This document shows positions 1 through 9,435 of a stretch of 64,000 nucleotides of DNA, one piece after another. Location of the stretch: assembly GCF_003284585.1 (NCBI RefSeq), contig NZ_QKRX01000017.1, positions 1 to 64,000 of the forward strand, read 5' to 3'. The number at the start of each line of letters is the position of its first letter. The stretch's first letter is position 1. This stretch comes from Nitrincola tibetensis (GTDB lineage: Bacteria > Pseudomonadota > Gammaproteobacteria > Pseudomonadales > Balneatricaceae). Both the position numbers and the translations under genes were made by a program. The notes under the pieces were generated by a model, which saw only the letters and a list, made by a program, of their open reading frames with translations, was not told the DNA's origin and did no database searches.

Positions 1-2983
1 CATACAGTCTGTCACCATTGCAGGAATAGTTGTTACGCTTGAAGCACTAGAGGCTAGCAATGCAGCGCCTTTCAGCATCACAACACCTGAAGGCAACGTA
101 ATTGAAGTTGTTGGCTTTACAGAGGTTGGGGATAACGCGTACCAAGTAGATTACACCTTCGAATTGTTGAACCCGGTGACCCATCCTGCGCCTGGTACAG
201 ACGAGTTGGCAAAAGAGCCAATTAGTCTGTCAGTTACGGATCTGCGAGGAAATCTTGAAAGCTCTGAAGTAGAGGTGTCAATTGTTGACGATATCCCTGC
301 AGCGGAAGATGTAAAAGAAAACATCGGTGTGGCCCTAACTGAAGCTGGAATCTCTGCTTTCAAAGCAGGCTTCTTGCTTGAAGAAACCACAGCTGTTAAT
401 GGAAGTGTATCAGGTGAAGTCCTCGATGCAGATGAATACGCAGATCGCTTAACTTGGGGGACACCTGCAAATGGTTCTCAAGGTTCAAGCTACGTATTTG
501 AAGATAATGAGGACTTCCGTACGAGCGAAACCATTTTCACCGATCAGTTGATTGAATTGGGTACCTTTACTCACAATAACTTCCCGATTTTATCGTCTGG
601 CTCTGTCCTGACGAGCACTGTATTGGAAGTTAAATTTACGTTGGTGATTGATGGAGTTGAGCAAGAAATTGTTGGTCGGGTGTTCTTGGAGCACGACGAA
701 ACACCAAATACAAATCCTGATCCACAAGCGCCTGAAAATGATGACATCATAACAATCACGAACATTGATTTTGTACAAACCTATGAAATTAATGATCGTA
801 TATATGAGTTCAGAATTAAGGGCTTCTTAGATCAAGACGGCAATATTGTTGATGAGATTAAAACGAAGGAGCAGGCTTCTAACTCATTTAAACTCTTTGC
901 TGAATTGGCTTCAACGTCTGACTTACCTGTATTTGAAGGTCAGGTGGACTACTTCTGGGGTGCCGATGGCGCTGCTGATGAAGATCCAGTTATTTGGAAG
1001 GATATCGATGCTGCATCGGGTGTGATAGAAACTGATCTTGGTATTTTGTCCATCAACCCAGATGGCAGCTACAGTTATGAGGTGAAAGAGGAAGCTCGTG
1101 ATAAGCTGCAATTAGGCGAAGTGCTGGTTGATCGATTCACCTACGTACTGAAGGATGCGGATGGCGACTTGGTTGAGTCTTCATTGGAAATTCATCTAAA
1201 TGGCATTTCTAACTTCATCACAATGCAGGTCAGTGCACCAACGGTACAAGAGAAATTCTTGCCGGAAGGGTCTGCGGCTGGTGAAGGGTCGACTTCTGCA
1301 AGTGGTCAGGTAGTGATTACATCTGCTAATCCAATTACCTCGATCCTGATTGATGGCATTTTGTTGAATCAAGATCAGCTAAATGGCCTTGCAGATACGC
1401 CTTTAGTATTGACGACTGCGGCTGGAAACACAGTAACCTTAACGGGCTTTGAAGAGGGAGCGTCGGGTATCTACAAGTTAAACTATGAGTTTGATTTGAC
1501 ATCCCCTGAAGCGCATTCTGCACAGGGTGCGGACGAACTCTCTAAAGGGCTGTTCGACATTACTGTCACCAGTGCTAGTGGTGCTGAAGCGACTACTCAG
1601 CTTAAAGCCAATATCATTGATGATGTTCCAGTTGCGGCTGAAACAGAAGTGTCATTGGATGTTAGCCTTGTTGATACTAAGTTAGGTGCATTTGAAGCTG
1701 GGTTTATATTTGACCCATCGACTGCCACAGGTACCAATGTTGATCAAAAAGATTCCTTTGCTGATAAGCTTGAATGGGGTACACCTACTTCTGGTTCGCA
1801 ACGCTCTGGTTATACCTTTGTCGATAATGAGGAACTTCGTGTTGAGACAGATATTGCACTCGATCAGTTGATTACATTGGGGATTTTCACCCATAACAAT
1901 TTCCCAATCTCGTCAGGTTCAAGCAACTTTACGGGTACGGATCTTGTTGTTAAATTCAAACTCAGAATTGAAGGGAGTGATGAGCTACAAGAAATCACAA
2001 CAACAATTACTTTATCTCACAACGAGACTCCGAACACTAACTCGACGCCAACTCATCCAGATAATGATGATATTGTCACTATTACGAATGTGGATGCTAC
2101 GCAAACCTTTATCGTTAATGGTCGTGAATACCAGTTCCAAGTAAAAGGATTTATTGATCAAAATGGAAATGTGGTTGAGCAAATTCGTACGACTGAGACT
2201 CAGTCCAACTCGTTCGAACTTGTTGGACAGCTCATTTCGACCTACGCACTTCCATCGATTGAAGGTCAAGTTGACTACAACTTCGGTGCCGATGGTGCGG
2301 CAGTTGCAGATGCAGTGAAGTGGTCTGGCATTAATGCCGCATCTGGCACAATTGATGGAACGCACGGTAGCCTTACTATTCAAGAGGATGGTTCGTATAC
2401 CTACATTGCTAAACCGGATGTGCTCTCGACACTGAAACCGAATGAGGTGGTTCAAGACTCCTTTACCTACATCTTAACAGATGCTGATGGTGATCAGGTT
2501 CAGTCCGTATTGACCATTAATCTGAATGGGAAAATAGCGCAAGCTGGCGAGGTGTTCAGAGGGGATGAAGGCGACAACACCATTCTGGGTGGCAGTGGCA
2601 ATGACTTGATTATCGGTGGTCAAGGCAATGACATTCTCTTTGGTGGAGAGGGCGACGATGTCTTCAAGTGGGAACTCAATGATCAAGGAAGTGTGGGTGC
2701 CCCTGCTGTTGATGTCGTTAAAGACTTCTCAACAGGCAACAATGTGTTGGATTTGAAAGATCTATTGTCTGGAGAGTCTGAGTCAACCATCAATGACTTT
2801 ATCTTGGCGGAACAAGACGGTGATTCTACCGTGTTGTTCATCAAGACTGATGGTGGCTTATTAGGCAATCCAGATAACGCTGATCAGAAGATCGTCTTAG
2901 AAGGGGTGCAAATGAATGGTGAAAGTTCGGCTGAATTCCTGAATGACTTGATTAACAAAGGTATGCTAAATATCGATAACTAA
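1..2983 (+). CDS. C-terminal part of a giant type I-secreted repeat adhesin (5' end outside window)
   Basis: The frame is open from base 2 to the stop at 2981-2983 with no start signal, so the gene begins upstream. What is seen: two long tandem units, the first running from the edge to about 1203 and the second about 1204-2529 (about 440 residues). Each has an Ig-like start, a stretch like the choice-of-anchor K domain (WGTP...SGSQ...FTHNNFPI) and a VCBS-like end (GSYTYxxK...DSFTYxLxDADGD). RTX nonapeptides (GGSGNDLII, GGQGNDILF, GGEGDDVF) follow at about 2561-2665, then an acidic C-terminal region like the VCA0849-type T1SS target. Such proteins are exported by type I secretion and act in surface attachment or biofilm. 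No type I secretion genes lie nearby in the window. The TTG at 164 is an internal codon, not a start. Confidence 0.88.
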   Translation, partial: IQSVTIAGIVVTLEALEASNAAPFSITTPEGNVIEVVGFTEVGDNAYQVDYTFELLNPVTHPAPGTDELAKEPISLSVTDLRGNLESSEVEVSIVDDIPAAEDVKENIGVALTEAGISAFKAGFLLEETTAVNGSVSGEVLDADEYADRLTWGTPANGSQGSSYVFEDNEDFRTSETIFTDQLIELGTFTHNNFPILSSGSVLTSTVLEVKFTLVIDGVEQEIVGRVFLEHDETPNTNPDPQAPENDDIITITNIDFVQTYEINDRIYEFRIKGFLDQDGNIVDEIKTKEQASNSFKLFAELASTSDLPVFEGQVDYFWGADGAADEDPVIWKDIDAASGVIETDLGILSINPDGSYSYEVKEEARDKLQLGEVLVDRFTYVLKDADGDLVESSLEIHLNGISNFITMQVSAPTVQEKFLPEGSAAGEGSTSASGQVVITSANPITSILIDGILLNQDQLNGLADTPLVLTTAAGNTVTLTGFEEGASGIYKLNYEFDLTSPEAHSAQGADELSKGLFDITVTSASGAEATTQLKANIIDDVPVAAETEVSLDVSLVDTKLGAFEAGFIFDPSTATGTNVDQKDSFADKLEWGTPTSGSQRSGYTFVDNEELRVETDIALDQLITLGIFTHNNFPISSGSSNFTGTDLVVKFKLRIEGSDELQEITTTITLSHNETPNTNSTPTHPDNDDIVTITNVDATQTFIVNGREYQFQVKGFIDQNGNVVEQIRTTETQSNSFELVGQLISTYALPSIEGQVDYNFGADGAAVADAVKWSGINAASGTIDGTHGSLTIQEDGSYTYIAKPDVLSTLKPNEVVQDSFTYILTDADGDQVQSVLTINLNGKIAQAGEVFRGDEGDNTILGGSGNDLIIGGQGNDILFGGEGDDVFKWELNDQGSVGAPAVDVVKDFSTGNNVLDLKDLLSGESESTINDFILAEQDGDSTVLFIKTDGGLLGNPDNADQKIVLEGVQMNGESSAEFLNDLINKGMLNIDN

Positions 2984-2995
2984 GCTAGAGCAATC

Positions 2996-3021
2996 CGGCT
3001 ACTCGATGGATCGAGTAGCCG
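2996..3021 (+). other. Perfect 11-bp hairpin just after the adhesin stop
   Basis: CGGCTACTCGA (2996-3006) pairs perfectly with TCGAGTAGCCG (3011-3021) around the 4-base loop TGGA. No T-run follows, so it is not a classical terminator on its own. It could protect the 3' end of the long adhesin transcript, acting ahead of the terminator at 3045. Confidence 0.6.
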
Positions 3022-3044
3022 AGGTCTGATCATAAGGCTGGCAC

Positions 3045-3077
3045 AAAAAAAGAGGCTCTTAATGAGCCTCTTTTTTT
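3045..3077. terminator. Bidirectional intrinsic terminator between the adhesin and proS
   Basis: AAAAAAAGAGGCTC (3045-3058) and GAGCCTCTTTTTTT (3064-3077) form a 14-bp perfect stem with loop TTAAT. It has an A-run on one side and a T-run on the other, so it works in both directions. It sits between convergent genes. Confidence 0.93.
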
Positions 3078-3094
3078 GCTAAAGCGATATTAAC

Positions 3095-4816
3095 TTATGC
3101 GTTGCGAATATTGTTAACAAGCAACTCAAAAATATTGCTGAGATTGATATCCTGAGATTCCGCATCCTGACGCGCTTTATACTCAACCATACCATTTGTT
3201 AAGCCGCGGTCAGAAATAACCACTCGGTAGGGAATACCAATCAACTCCATATCCGCAAACTTAACACCGGGTCTTTCTTTGCGATCATCTAACAGTACAT
3301 CAATGCCTGCCGCCGTCAATTGCGCATAAAGTGCATCCGCTTGTTGACGGACATCTTCAGATTTGTCGTAGTTTAAAGGTACCAACGCGACAGAGAAGGG
3401 GGCCAGTGCAACAGGCCAAACGATGCCTTTGTCGTCGTGGTTTTGCTCGATAGCTGAGGCAACGACACGCGTGATGCCGATACCATAGCATCCCATCTCC
3501 ATAATAACGGATTTGCCATTTTCATCTAGGACGGTTGCATTCATGGCAGCAGAGTAGCTGTTACCCAGCTGGAAAACATGGCCAACTTCAATACCGCGTT
3601 TGATTTCAAGTTGCCCTGTGCCGCAGGGGCTTGGATCACCTGGCACAACATTGCGTAGATCTGCGACATCGGGTGTTGGAAGGTCTCTGTCCCAGTTGAT
3701 ACCAAAGTAATGTTTATCTTCAATATTCGCACCGGCACCAAAATCAGACATGCACTCTACAGTGCGGTCAATTATGCATGGAATAGGTAGGTTGATGGGA
3801 CCTAAAGAACCGGGACCTGCACCGAGTAATGAACGAATTTCATCCTCTGTCGCAAAACACAAAGGCGCAGCAACGAGCGGATGTTTTTCCGCTTTGATTT
3901 CATTTAGCTCATGATCACCGCGAACCAATAACGCTACAAACTCAGCATCGGTTTGATCGCTGGCTTTGACGATCAGTGTTTTAACTGTTTTTTCAATGGG
4001 GAGATTAAACTGCTCGACCAGTTGTGCAATGGTCTTTGTATTAGGAGTATCTACCAGATACATGTCCTGCGTTGGTTCTGCGCGTGGATAGCTGGGTGCC
4101 AGAGCTTCTGCTTTTTCAATATTTGCCGCATAGGTTCCAGTATCTGAGAAGGCAATATCATCTTCGCCTGAGTCGGCAAGAACATGGAATTCATGAGATG
4201 AGTTACCACCAATGGAGCCGTTGTCAGCTAAAACAGGTCTGAAATCCAGTCCCATACGAGTAAAAATACGCGTGTAGGTATCGTACATCAGTTGATACGT
4301 TGCTTGAAGTGACTCTCTATTGGAGTGAAACGAGTAAGCATCTTTCATGATGAATTCGCGTGAGCGCATTACACCGAAACGAGGTCTTATTTCATCACGG
4401 AATTTTGTTTGAATTTGGTAGAAGTTAGCAGGAAGCTGCTTATAACTTTTTATCTCTCGGCGGATCATATCCGTGATGACTTCCTCATGAGTAGGCCCAA
4501 CGCAAAAATCGCGATTGTGACGATCATTGAGGCGTAATAGTTCGGGACCATACTTTTCCCAACGCCCTGATTCCTGCCAGAGCTCGGCTGGTTGAATCGC
4601 CGGCATCAGCACTTCATGAGCACCTGATGCGTCCATTTCCTCACGAACGATACGTTCAGCTTTGCGTAACGTGCGAAGGCCCATGGGGAGCCAAGTGTAA
4701 AGCCCTGAAGCAAGCTTACGTATCATGCCAGCTCTAAGCATGAGTTGATGGCTGATCACCTCTGCATCTGCAGGTGTTTCTTTTAGAGTTGAGATTAAAT
4801 ATTGACTGGCACGCAT
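3095..4816 (-). CDS. proS: Prolyl-tRNA synthetase
   Basis: Charges tRNA-Pro with proline in the cytoplasm (class II aminoacyl-tRNA synthetase). The protein is 573 residues, the normal bacterial-type length. It starts [20 protein letters not shown], as the family does. Class II motif 2 is seen as [17 protein letters not shown] and motif 3 as [14 protein letters not shown]. The long insertion between them, roughly residues 225-400, is the YbaK-like editing domain that removes mischarged alanine. It is transcribed alone, converging on the adhesin, with a terminator-like hairpin upstream that isolates it from the DUF523 gene. Confidence 0.98.
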   Translation of the reverse strand: MRASQYLISTLKETPADAEVISHQLMLRAGMIRKLASGLYTWLPMGLRTLRKAERIVREEMDASGAHEVLMPAIQPAELWQESGRWEKYGPELLRLNDRHNRDFCVGPTHEEVITDMIRREIKSYKQLPANFYQIQTKFRDEIRPRFGVMRSREFIMKDAYSFHSNRESLQATYQLMYDTYTRIFTRMGLDFRPVLADNGSIGGNSSHEFHVLADSGEDDIAFSDTGTYAANIEKAEALAPSYPRAEPTQDMYLVDTPNTKTIAQLVEQFNLPIEKTVKTLIVKASDQTDAEFVALLVRGDHELNEIKAEKHPLVAAPLCFATEDEIRSLLGAGPGSLGPINLPIPCIIDRTVECMSDFGAGANIEDKHYFGINWDRDLPTPDVADLRNVVPGDPSPCGTGQLEIKRGIEVGHVFQLGNSYSAAMNATVLDENGKSVIMEMGCYGIGITRVVASAIEQNHDDKGIVWPVALAPFSVALVPLNYDKSEDVRQQADALYAQLTAAGIDVLLDDRKERPGVKFADMELIGIPYRVVISDRGLTNGMVEYKARQDAESQDINLSNIFELLVNNIRNA

Positions 4817-4840
4817 AAGACTGATGTTCCGTAGTTGACG

Positions 4841-4867
4841 AAAATAGCCACCATTTTAGGTGGCTAT
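4841..4867 (-). terminator. Intrinsic terminator after the DUF523 gene
   Basis: Read on the minus strand, ATAGCCACC and GGTGGCTAT (4844-4867) form a 9-bp perfect stem with a 6-base loop, followed by TTTT. It lies between the DUF523 stop and the proS start, so proS probably has its own promoter. Confidence 0.75.
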
Positions 4868-4901
4868 GCCAAGTGTAACAAGTCTAGTGAGTGGATATTT
4901 G

Positions 4902-5378
4902 CTAAGCGGCGAAGCTCGCCTCTTCAACAAATTTAATTAATTCATCGATTTGGTCTTCATTGAAGACGGGGATGCCATTACGAATGAGTTCATCCGCTGC
5001 AACTCCTGGTGACCTTATCAAGGTATTGGAAAAGTTCCCGTCGTATATTTCGTTATTACCGCAAGAAGGACTTTTGGATTTCATCAGTGCACAGCATACG
5101 TGGTACTTCTTCGCAAGATCGAGTGTAGCTTCTGCTCCTGCTAAAAACTCCGGCGTCACATCGTCGCCTTTTTCCGTAGTAATTAGAATTGGAAATCTGG
5201 ATTGTGTTTCGGCAGCTGGTCTTGGTGTTGGAAGCCCTCCAAGTGTTTCAGGGCAGGCCATAATCAATCTACCTTCAGTTTGCCATAGCCGTAACGTCGG
5301 ATGCTGAAGAGGGCAGGTTTGACCGTCATAGCGAACTTTAGCGCCCAAAAGACAGGCGCTTACAAGAATTTTTAACAT
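4902..5378 (-). CDS. DUF523 family protein (TudS-like iron-sulfur desulfurase candidate)
   Basis: 158 residues, full length for DUF523 (YbbK-like). It starts MLKILVSACLLG. Three cysteines in the conserved family positions are visible: C9 in VSACLLG, C42 in MACPETLGG and C106 in KSPSCG, with E44 and S103 beside them. In the characterised member TudS (2-thiouracil desulfurase) three such cysteines hold a [4Fe-4S] cluster that removes sulfur from thiolated uracil. Whether this protein uses the same substrate is inference. It is a single-gene unit flanked by a hairpin terminator downstream and a regulator gene upstream. A role in degrading thiolated nucleobases from tRNA turnover is plausible but unproven. 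Confidence 0.85.
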   Translation of the reverse strand: MLKILVSACLLGAKVRYDGQTCPLQHPTLRLWQTEGRLIMACPETLGGLPTPRPAAETQSRFPILITTEKGDDVTPEFLAGAEATLDLAKKYHVCCALMKSKSPSCGNNEIYDGNFSNTLIRSPGVAADELIRNGIPVFNEDQIDELIKFVEEASFAA

Positions 5379-5477
5379 GTCGTAATCACTTTGGATGATT
5401 TATCGTTATTTTAGAGCATTTATTTTACGATTTTTTGACACGTTTGACTAATCGATTGCCTGTTACTTCGACCAAAG

Positions 5478-6104
5478 TTAAGACAATACAGGCCTGTATT
5501 GTTTAAGCAAAGCACTCATGTTCACCAATTCTGGAAGGTTCTCTGCATGCATTTTGCTCATGACTCTGGCTCTATGGACTTCAACTGTTTTGGGGCTTAT
5601 TTTGAGAATCTCGGCAATTTCTCGATTGGCATTGCCTGCAGTGACTAAGGACATTACCTCCTTTTCGCGTCCACTTAATTGATCATAGTGCTGAAAGACT
5701 TTCTGTTCTTCTCGGTAAGACGCAAAACGTAGATGAGCTTCCGTCAGTCCTTTTTCGACAAGGCTTAAGAGTAATTTGTCGTCAAAAGGCTTTTCAATAA
5801 AATCTAAAGCACCTGCTTTAATCGCATTAACGGCCATTGGAATGTCGCCATGACCGCTGATTAGAATGATTGGTAACGGAATATGCTTTTCGGACAGTAT
5901 TTGTTGCAAGGCTAAGCCATTGGTTCCAGGCATACGAACATCAAGTAATAAGCAGCCCATGCTGAGATCGTATTCTTGTAGAAAACGATCAGCCGAGTCA
6001 TAGTGTTTAACAATATATCCTGCTGATTCAAGCAGCCAACACATTGAGTCACGGAAATCTTGATCGTCGTCGACTAAAAATACCGTTTTATTGCTTTGGC
6101 TCAT
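5478..6104 (-). CDS. FixJ/NarL-type response regulator (receiver + LuxR-type HTH)
   Basis: 208 residues. The receiver domain (about 1-120) has the acidic triad D12/D13/D14, the phosphoacceptor D55 in LLLDVRMPG, S83 and the K105-P106 switch pair, so it should be phosphorylatable. The C-terminal LuxR/FixJ helix-turn-helix is seen in LSGREKEVMSLVTAGNANREIAEILKISPKTVEVHRARV-like sequence near residues 140-190. Its start lies inside the 3' end of the histidine kinase gene (17-base overlap), so the two are translationally coupled and form a cognate pair. The likely target is its own operon or the divergent acyl-CoA ligase gene at 7740. This is inferred from position only. Confidence 0.93.
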   Translation of the reverse strand: MSQSNKTVFLVDDDQDFRDSMCWLLESAGYIVKHYDSADRFLQEYDLSMGCLLLDVRMPGTNGLALQQILSEKHIPLPIILISGHGDIPMAVNAIKAGALDFIEKPFDDKLLLSLVEKGLTEAHLRFASYREEQKVFQHYDQLSGREKEVMSLVTAGNANREIAEILKISPKTVEVHRARVMSKMHAENLPELVNMSALLKQYRPVLS

Positions 6105-7617
6105 GTTGGGCCCTCATAGGAAGTTTAAATAAGAAATGACTGCCGGCAACGCCGTTAGGTTCTAACCATAGTTGGCCCCCATGGCTTTCAATTAAGCTGC
6201 GAGCAATCGAAAGCCCCATACCTAGCCCACTTGTTTTGTTCGTGGTAAAAGGATCGAATAAGGTACTTTGAAGGCCTAAGTCAATTCCGCCTGCATTGTC
6301 AGAAACTTTGACTATTATGAAGTTTTTTTCAATGGATGTGCAGAGTATGACATAACGTAATGCAATGTTCTTATGTGAGTAAGCTTCAATTGCATTTCGA
6401 ACTAAATTCATAATGACCTGCTCAATTTGTACGCGGTCACCTTCAACCTTAGGTGTTCTTGGATCCAGCTCAAAAATAAATTCAATTTTTTGATCAGTTG
6501 CCTCTTGCTTCAAGAACTCTGCTACCTCGTGACAACAATCGTTGATCGAAACAATTGTGCGTTGGTAGTCTGTTCTTTGAACGAAGCGGCGAATACGCTT
6601 AATAATTTCAGCTGCTCTGTGGGCTTGGCGAGAAATGAGTTTTAGGGCATGTTTAGCATGCTCAAGTTGTGTAATTTGCTGTTCTTCTATTTGTCTGAGT
6701 GTACCGTTACTGTAGTTTAAAATGGTGGCAAGCGGTTGGTTGACCTCATGTGCAAGCTCCGTGGCCATTTCACCGACCGATAAAAGTCGTGACAAATGTG
6801 CCATTTCAGTTTGCTGTCGCTTTGCTTGCTCTTCTGCTTTCCTTTCAAGGGTTACGTCACGGCCAATCAGGGTGTAATACTCAACTTGAGCACGATTGTT
6901 TCGGTCGCGGTGGGCAATAATTTCCCTTAGTTCGGCCATGCATTCACTGTCTTTCGGTAAATCCAGTATTAAGGTACCGTTCCAGCTACCTGTGTTGGCG
7001 GCACTTTCTAATGCAGCCATAACGTGTGACTTGAAATACTTAGGCTCAAAAAATAGCGATAGAGTGTGAGGGGGGTGCGCGTGGGTGTTAATTGATAATG
7101 TACGTTGCGCCGACTCATTCAAATAGGTTAGTTCAAGGCCTTGTTGGCTGCAGAATAGAATGATATCAGATGAGGCCTCAACCACGCGTGCAAGGCGTCT
7201 GGTGGCCTGTAAGGCCAATTCACGCTCTGTCACATCTCTGGAAACACAGATGACTTCGATGGGTTGATTGTCATCATCTTTGATCGTTCTGCTGGTTGTC
7301 TCAAACCATACATAATGCCCATTTTTATGTCGATAGCGATACACATTGGTGTAGAGGCCGTCGCGATATCTCACACTGTCCGCGCGGTTTTTTAAATTAT
7401 CAGCGTCTTCTGGATGAAATAAAGCGTATCCTGATGTACCTATGATTTCATCTGCTGTAAATCCTAACAAGGGTTCAATAGCTGGATTGACATCAATAAA
7501 AACCCAATCAGGGGTTGCGCTATGGCGTGAAATTAAATCTGTCGACTGTTCTGCGAGTAATCGATAGCGGTCGGCTTCTTTGAGCAGCTCATTATAGGTA
7601 TCTTGATTGGGTTTCAT
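6088..7617 (-). CDS. PAS-domain sensor histidine kinase, partner of the FixJ-type regulator
   Basis: 509 residues with no membrane segments, so a cytoplasmic sensor. Two PAS regions are seen (about 15-130 and 140-255), the first ending with the PAC-like stretch FETTSRTIKDDD...VSRDVTERE. A HisKA domain follows with H-box ELAHEVNQPLATI, of the FixL/DctB kind, then an HATPase domain with N-box NLVRNAIEA, DNAGGIDLG and GLGMGLSIARSLIE. A ribosome site (AAGGAT) precedes the ATG. It overlaps the regulator gene by 17 bases. The overall plan is FixL-like, but I could not identify a heme-ligating histidine in a PAS core, so oxygen sensing is not claimed. Divergence from an acyl-CoA ligase suggests a metabolic signal. 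Confidence 0.93.
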   Translation of the reverse strand: MKPNQDTYNELLKEADRYRLLAEQSTDLISRHSATPDWVFIDVNPAIEPLLGFTADEIIGTSGYALFHPEDADNLKNRADSVRYRDGLYTNVYRYRHKNGHYVWFETTSRTIKDDDNQPIEVICVSRDVTERELALQATRRLARVVEASSDIILFCSQQGLELTYLNESAQRTLSINTHAHPPHTLSLFFEPKYFKSHVMAALESAANTGSWNGTLILDLPKDSECMAELREIIAHRDRNNRAQVEYYTLIGRDVTLERKAEEQAKRQQTEMAHLSRLLSVGEMATELAHEVNQPLATILNYSNGTLRQIEEQQITQLEHAKHALKLISRQAHRAAEIIKRIRRFVQRTDYQRTIVSINDCCHEVAEFLKQEATDQKIEFIFELDPRTPKVEGDRVQIEQVIMNLVRNAIEAYSHKNIALRYVILCTSIEKNFIIVKVSDNAGGIDLGLQSTLFDPFTTNKTSGLGMGLSIARSLIESHGGQLWLEPNGVAGSHFLFKLPMRAQHEPKQ

Positions 7618-7667
7618 GCGAGCGTATCCTTATTGTTTTAAGCGCATGTATCTATTTATAAGACTAT

Positions 7668-7677
7668 AAGACGTCTT
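7668..7677. promoter_or_regulatory. 10-bp palindrome in the kinase/acyl-CoA ligase divergent promoter
   Basis: AAGACGTCTT is a perfect palindrome in the 122-base gap between the divergent kinase and acyl-CoA ligase genes. GAC and GTC triplets flank it. It is a candidate operator for the FixJ-type regulator, inferred from position only. Confidence 0.35.
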
Positions 7678-7739
7678 GTCAAATAAGGGAAAGTACGTAT
7701 GATGAGAAGAGGATGTCAGGGATACTACCGGAGAACAAA

Positions 7740-9383
7740 ATGTCCAATTCAAATCATAATCCTTACGTGTTAGGGCTTGAGCAAAACCAAGCCAACTATA
7801 CACCTTTAAGCCCTTTGAGTTTTATTGCAAGAGCTGCTGATGTTTATCCAAATCGACTTGCTGTTGTGCATCATACCACGCGCAGAACTTGGGCTGAGAC
7901 TTATCAACGTTGCTGCCAACTTGCGAGTGCATTGCAAAAAAGAGGAATTGGTAAGGGAGATACCGTCGCGGTAATGGCTCCTAACTTGCCAGAACTCTTT
8001 GAGGCTCATTTCGGTGTTCCAATGGTGGGTGCCGTACTTAATGCGCTGAATGTTCGTTTAGATGCAGAAGCCATTGCATTTATATTGCAGCATGGTGAAG
8101 CGAAAGTTGTCATAACCGATCGTGAGTTTTCAGAAGTTATACAACGCGCTGTACGAATGATTGCTCATAAGCCAATCGTCATTGATATTGATGATATTTC
8201 ATATGAAGGTGGCGAACTGATCGGTGAAATGGACTATGAAGCTTTTATAGCTGAAGGGGAAACGTCATTCAACTGGGCGCTTCCAGAAAGTGAATGGGAT
8301 GCCATCACTTTAAATTACACGTCGGGTACGACAGGCGACCCTAAGGGTGTTGTGTATCACCACCGTGGTGCGTATTTGAATGCGATCAGCAATGTTGTTT
8401 CATGGGACATGGGAAGTCATCCGGTTTACTTATGGACCTTGCCCATGTTTCATTGTAATGGTTGGTGTTTTCCTTGGGCGCTAGCTGCAACAGTTGGTGT
8501 TAGTGTGTGTTTGCGTCATGTTAGAGCGGATGCGATATACGGTGCAATTAAGTCTGAAAAAGTCAATCACTTCTGTGGTGCTCCGATTGTGCTGAATATG
8601 TTAAACAATGCACCAGACGAAATGAAAGAGGGGATTGAGCATCAAGTGAAAGTGATGACCGCGGGTGCTGCACCTCCAGCTTCGGTTATTGAAGGAATGG
8701 AAGCGATGGGCTTTAAGGTGACCCATGTTTATGGTTTGACAGAAACCTATGGTCCAAGTGTTGTCTGCGCATGGCATGATGAGTGGGATGAGAAGTCTGC
8801 TACAGAGAAAGCTCGCTTGAAATCAAGACAAGGTGTGAGAGCGCCTATGCTTGAGGCATTGATGGTGGCGAATCCTGAGACGCTTGAGCCTGTTGCGAAG
8901 GATGGTAAAACCCTCGGAGAAATTTTCATGAAAGGCAATTTGGTTATGAAGGGGTACCTTAAAAATCCTTCAACTACCGATAAGTCATTTCAAGGTGGAT
9001 GGTTTCATTCGGGGGATTTGGCTGTGTGGCATGAGGATGGCTACATTGAGATTAAAGATCGCTCAAAAGATATTATTATTTCAGGCGGTGAAAATATCTC
9101 ATCAATCGAAGTGGAAGATGTGTTGTATCGCCATCCTGCCATCATGGAAGCGGCCGTCGTTGCGATGAATGATGAAAAGTGGGGAGAAGTCCCCTGTGCC
9201 TTTGTTACACTCAAGGCATCGGCCTCTATTGTACCTTCGGAAGAGGATGTAATTCAGTTTTGTCGTGAAAATATGGCAAAGTTTAAAGCACCCAAAAAAG
9301 TCATTTTTTGTGACTTGCCGAAAACGTCTACTGGGAAGATCCAGAAGTTTGTACTTAGAGATCAAGCAAACCTGAAAGGTTAG
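7740..9383 (+). CDS. AMP-forming medium-chain acyl-CoA ligase (AlkK/DmdB-like)
   Basis: 547 residues. I chose the ATG at 7740, not the in-frame ATG at 7713. GGAG lies 6-7 bases before 7740, and MSNSNHNPYVLGLEQNQANY is the usual family start. The adenylate-forming motifs are all present: YTSGTTGDPKGV (phosphate loop), YGLTETYGP, GWFHSGDLAV...IEIKDRSKD and the lysine-containing PKTSTGKIQKFVLR at the C-terminus. The enzyme activates a fatty or related acid to acyl-CoA through an acyl-adenylate. The family includes AlkK (medium-chain fatty acids) and DmdB (methylmercaptopropionate), so the substrate is not settled. It is transcribed alone, divergent from the two-component pair, which may control it. 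Confidence 0.9.
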   Translation: MSNSNHNPYVLGLEQNQANYTPLSPLSFIARAADVYPNRLAVVHHTTRRTWAETYQRCCQLASALQKRGIGKGDTVAVMAPNLPELFEAHFGVPMVGAVLNALNVRLDAEAIAFILQHGEAKVVITDREFSEVIQRAVRMIAHKPIVIDIDDISYEGGELIGEMDYEAFIAEGETSFNWALPESEWDAITLNYTSGTTGDPKGVVYHHRGAYLNAISNVVSWDMGSHPVYLWTLPMFHCNGWCFPWALAATVGVSVCLRHVRADAIYGAIKSEKVNHFCGAPIVLNMLNNAPDEMKEGIEHQVKVMTAGAAPPASVIEGMEAMGFKVTHVYGLTETYGPSVVCAWHDEWDEKSATEKARLKSRQGVRAPMLEALMVANPETLEPVAKDGKTLGEIFMKGNLVMKGYLKNPSTTDKSFQGGWFHSGDLAVWHEDGYIEIKDRSKDIIISGGENISSIEVEDVLYRHPAIMEAAVVAMNDEKWGEVPCAFVTLKASASIVPSEEDVIQFCRENMAKFKAPKKVIFCDLPKTSTGKIQKFVLRDQANLKG

Positions 9384-9395
9384 CTTTCTGAAGAT

Positions 9396-9431
9396 CTACC
9401 CCACGAGCACTTTTAAGAACTCGTGGGGTAG
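9396..9431. terminator. Hairpin between convergent acyl-CoA ligase and gdhA
   Basis: CTACCCCACGAG (9396-9407) pairs perfectly with CTCGTGGGGTAG (9420-9431), a strong 12-bp stem. No clear T-run follows. It ends 4 bases before the gdhA stop codon and probably ends or stabilises both convergent transcripts. Confidence 0.65.
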
Positions 9432-9435
9432 TGTA

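Noticed and set aside
2012-2455. 147-codon antisense frame inside the adhesin
   Set aside because: Lies wholly opposite a clear coding domain, with no ribosome site or family similarity.
6088-7617. Heme-based oxygen sensing by the FixL-like kinase
   Set aside because: The domain plan is similar, but I could not find the heme-ligating histidine pattern in either PAS domain.
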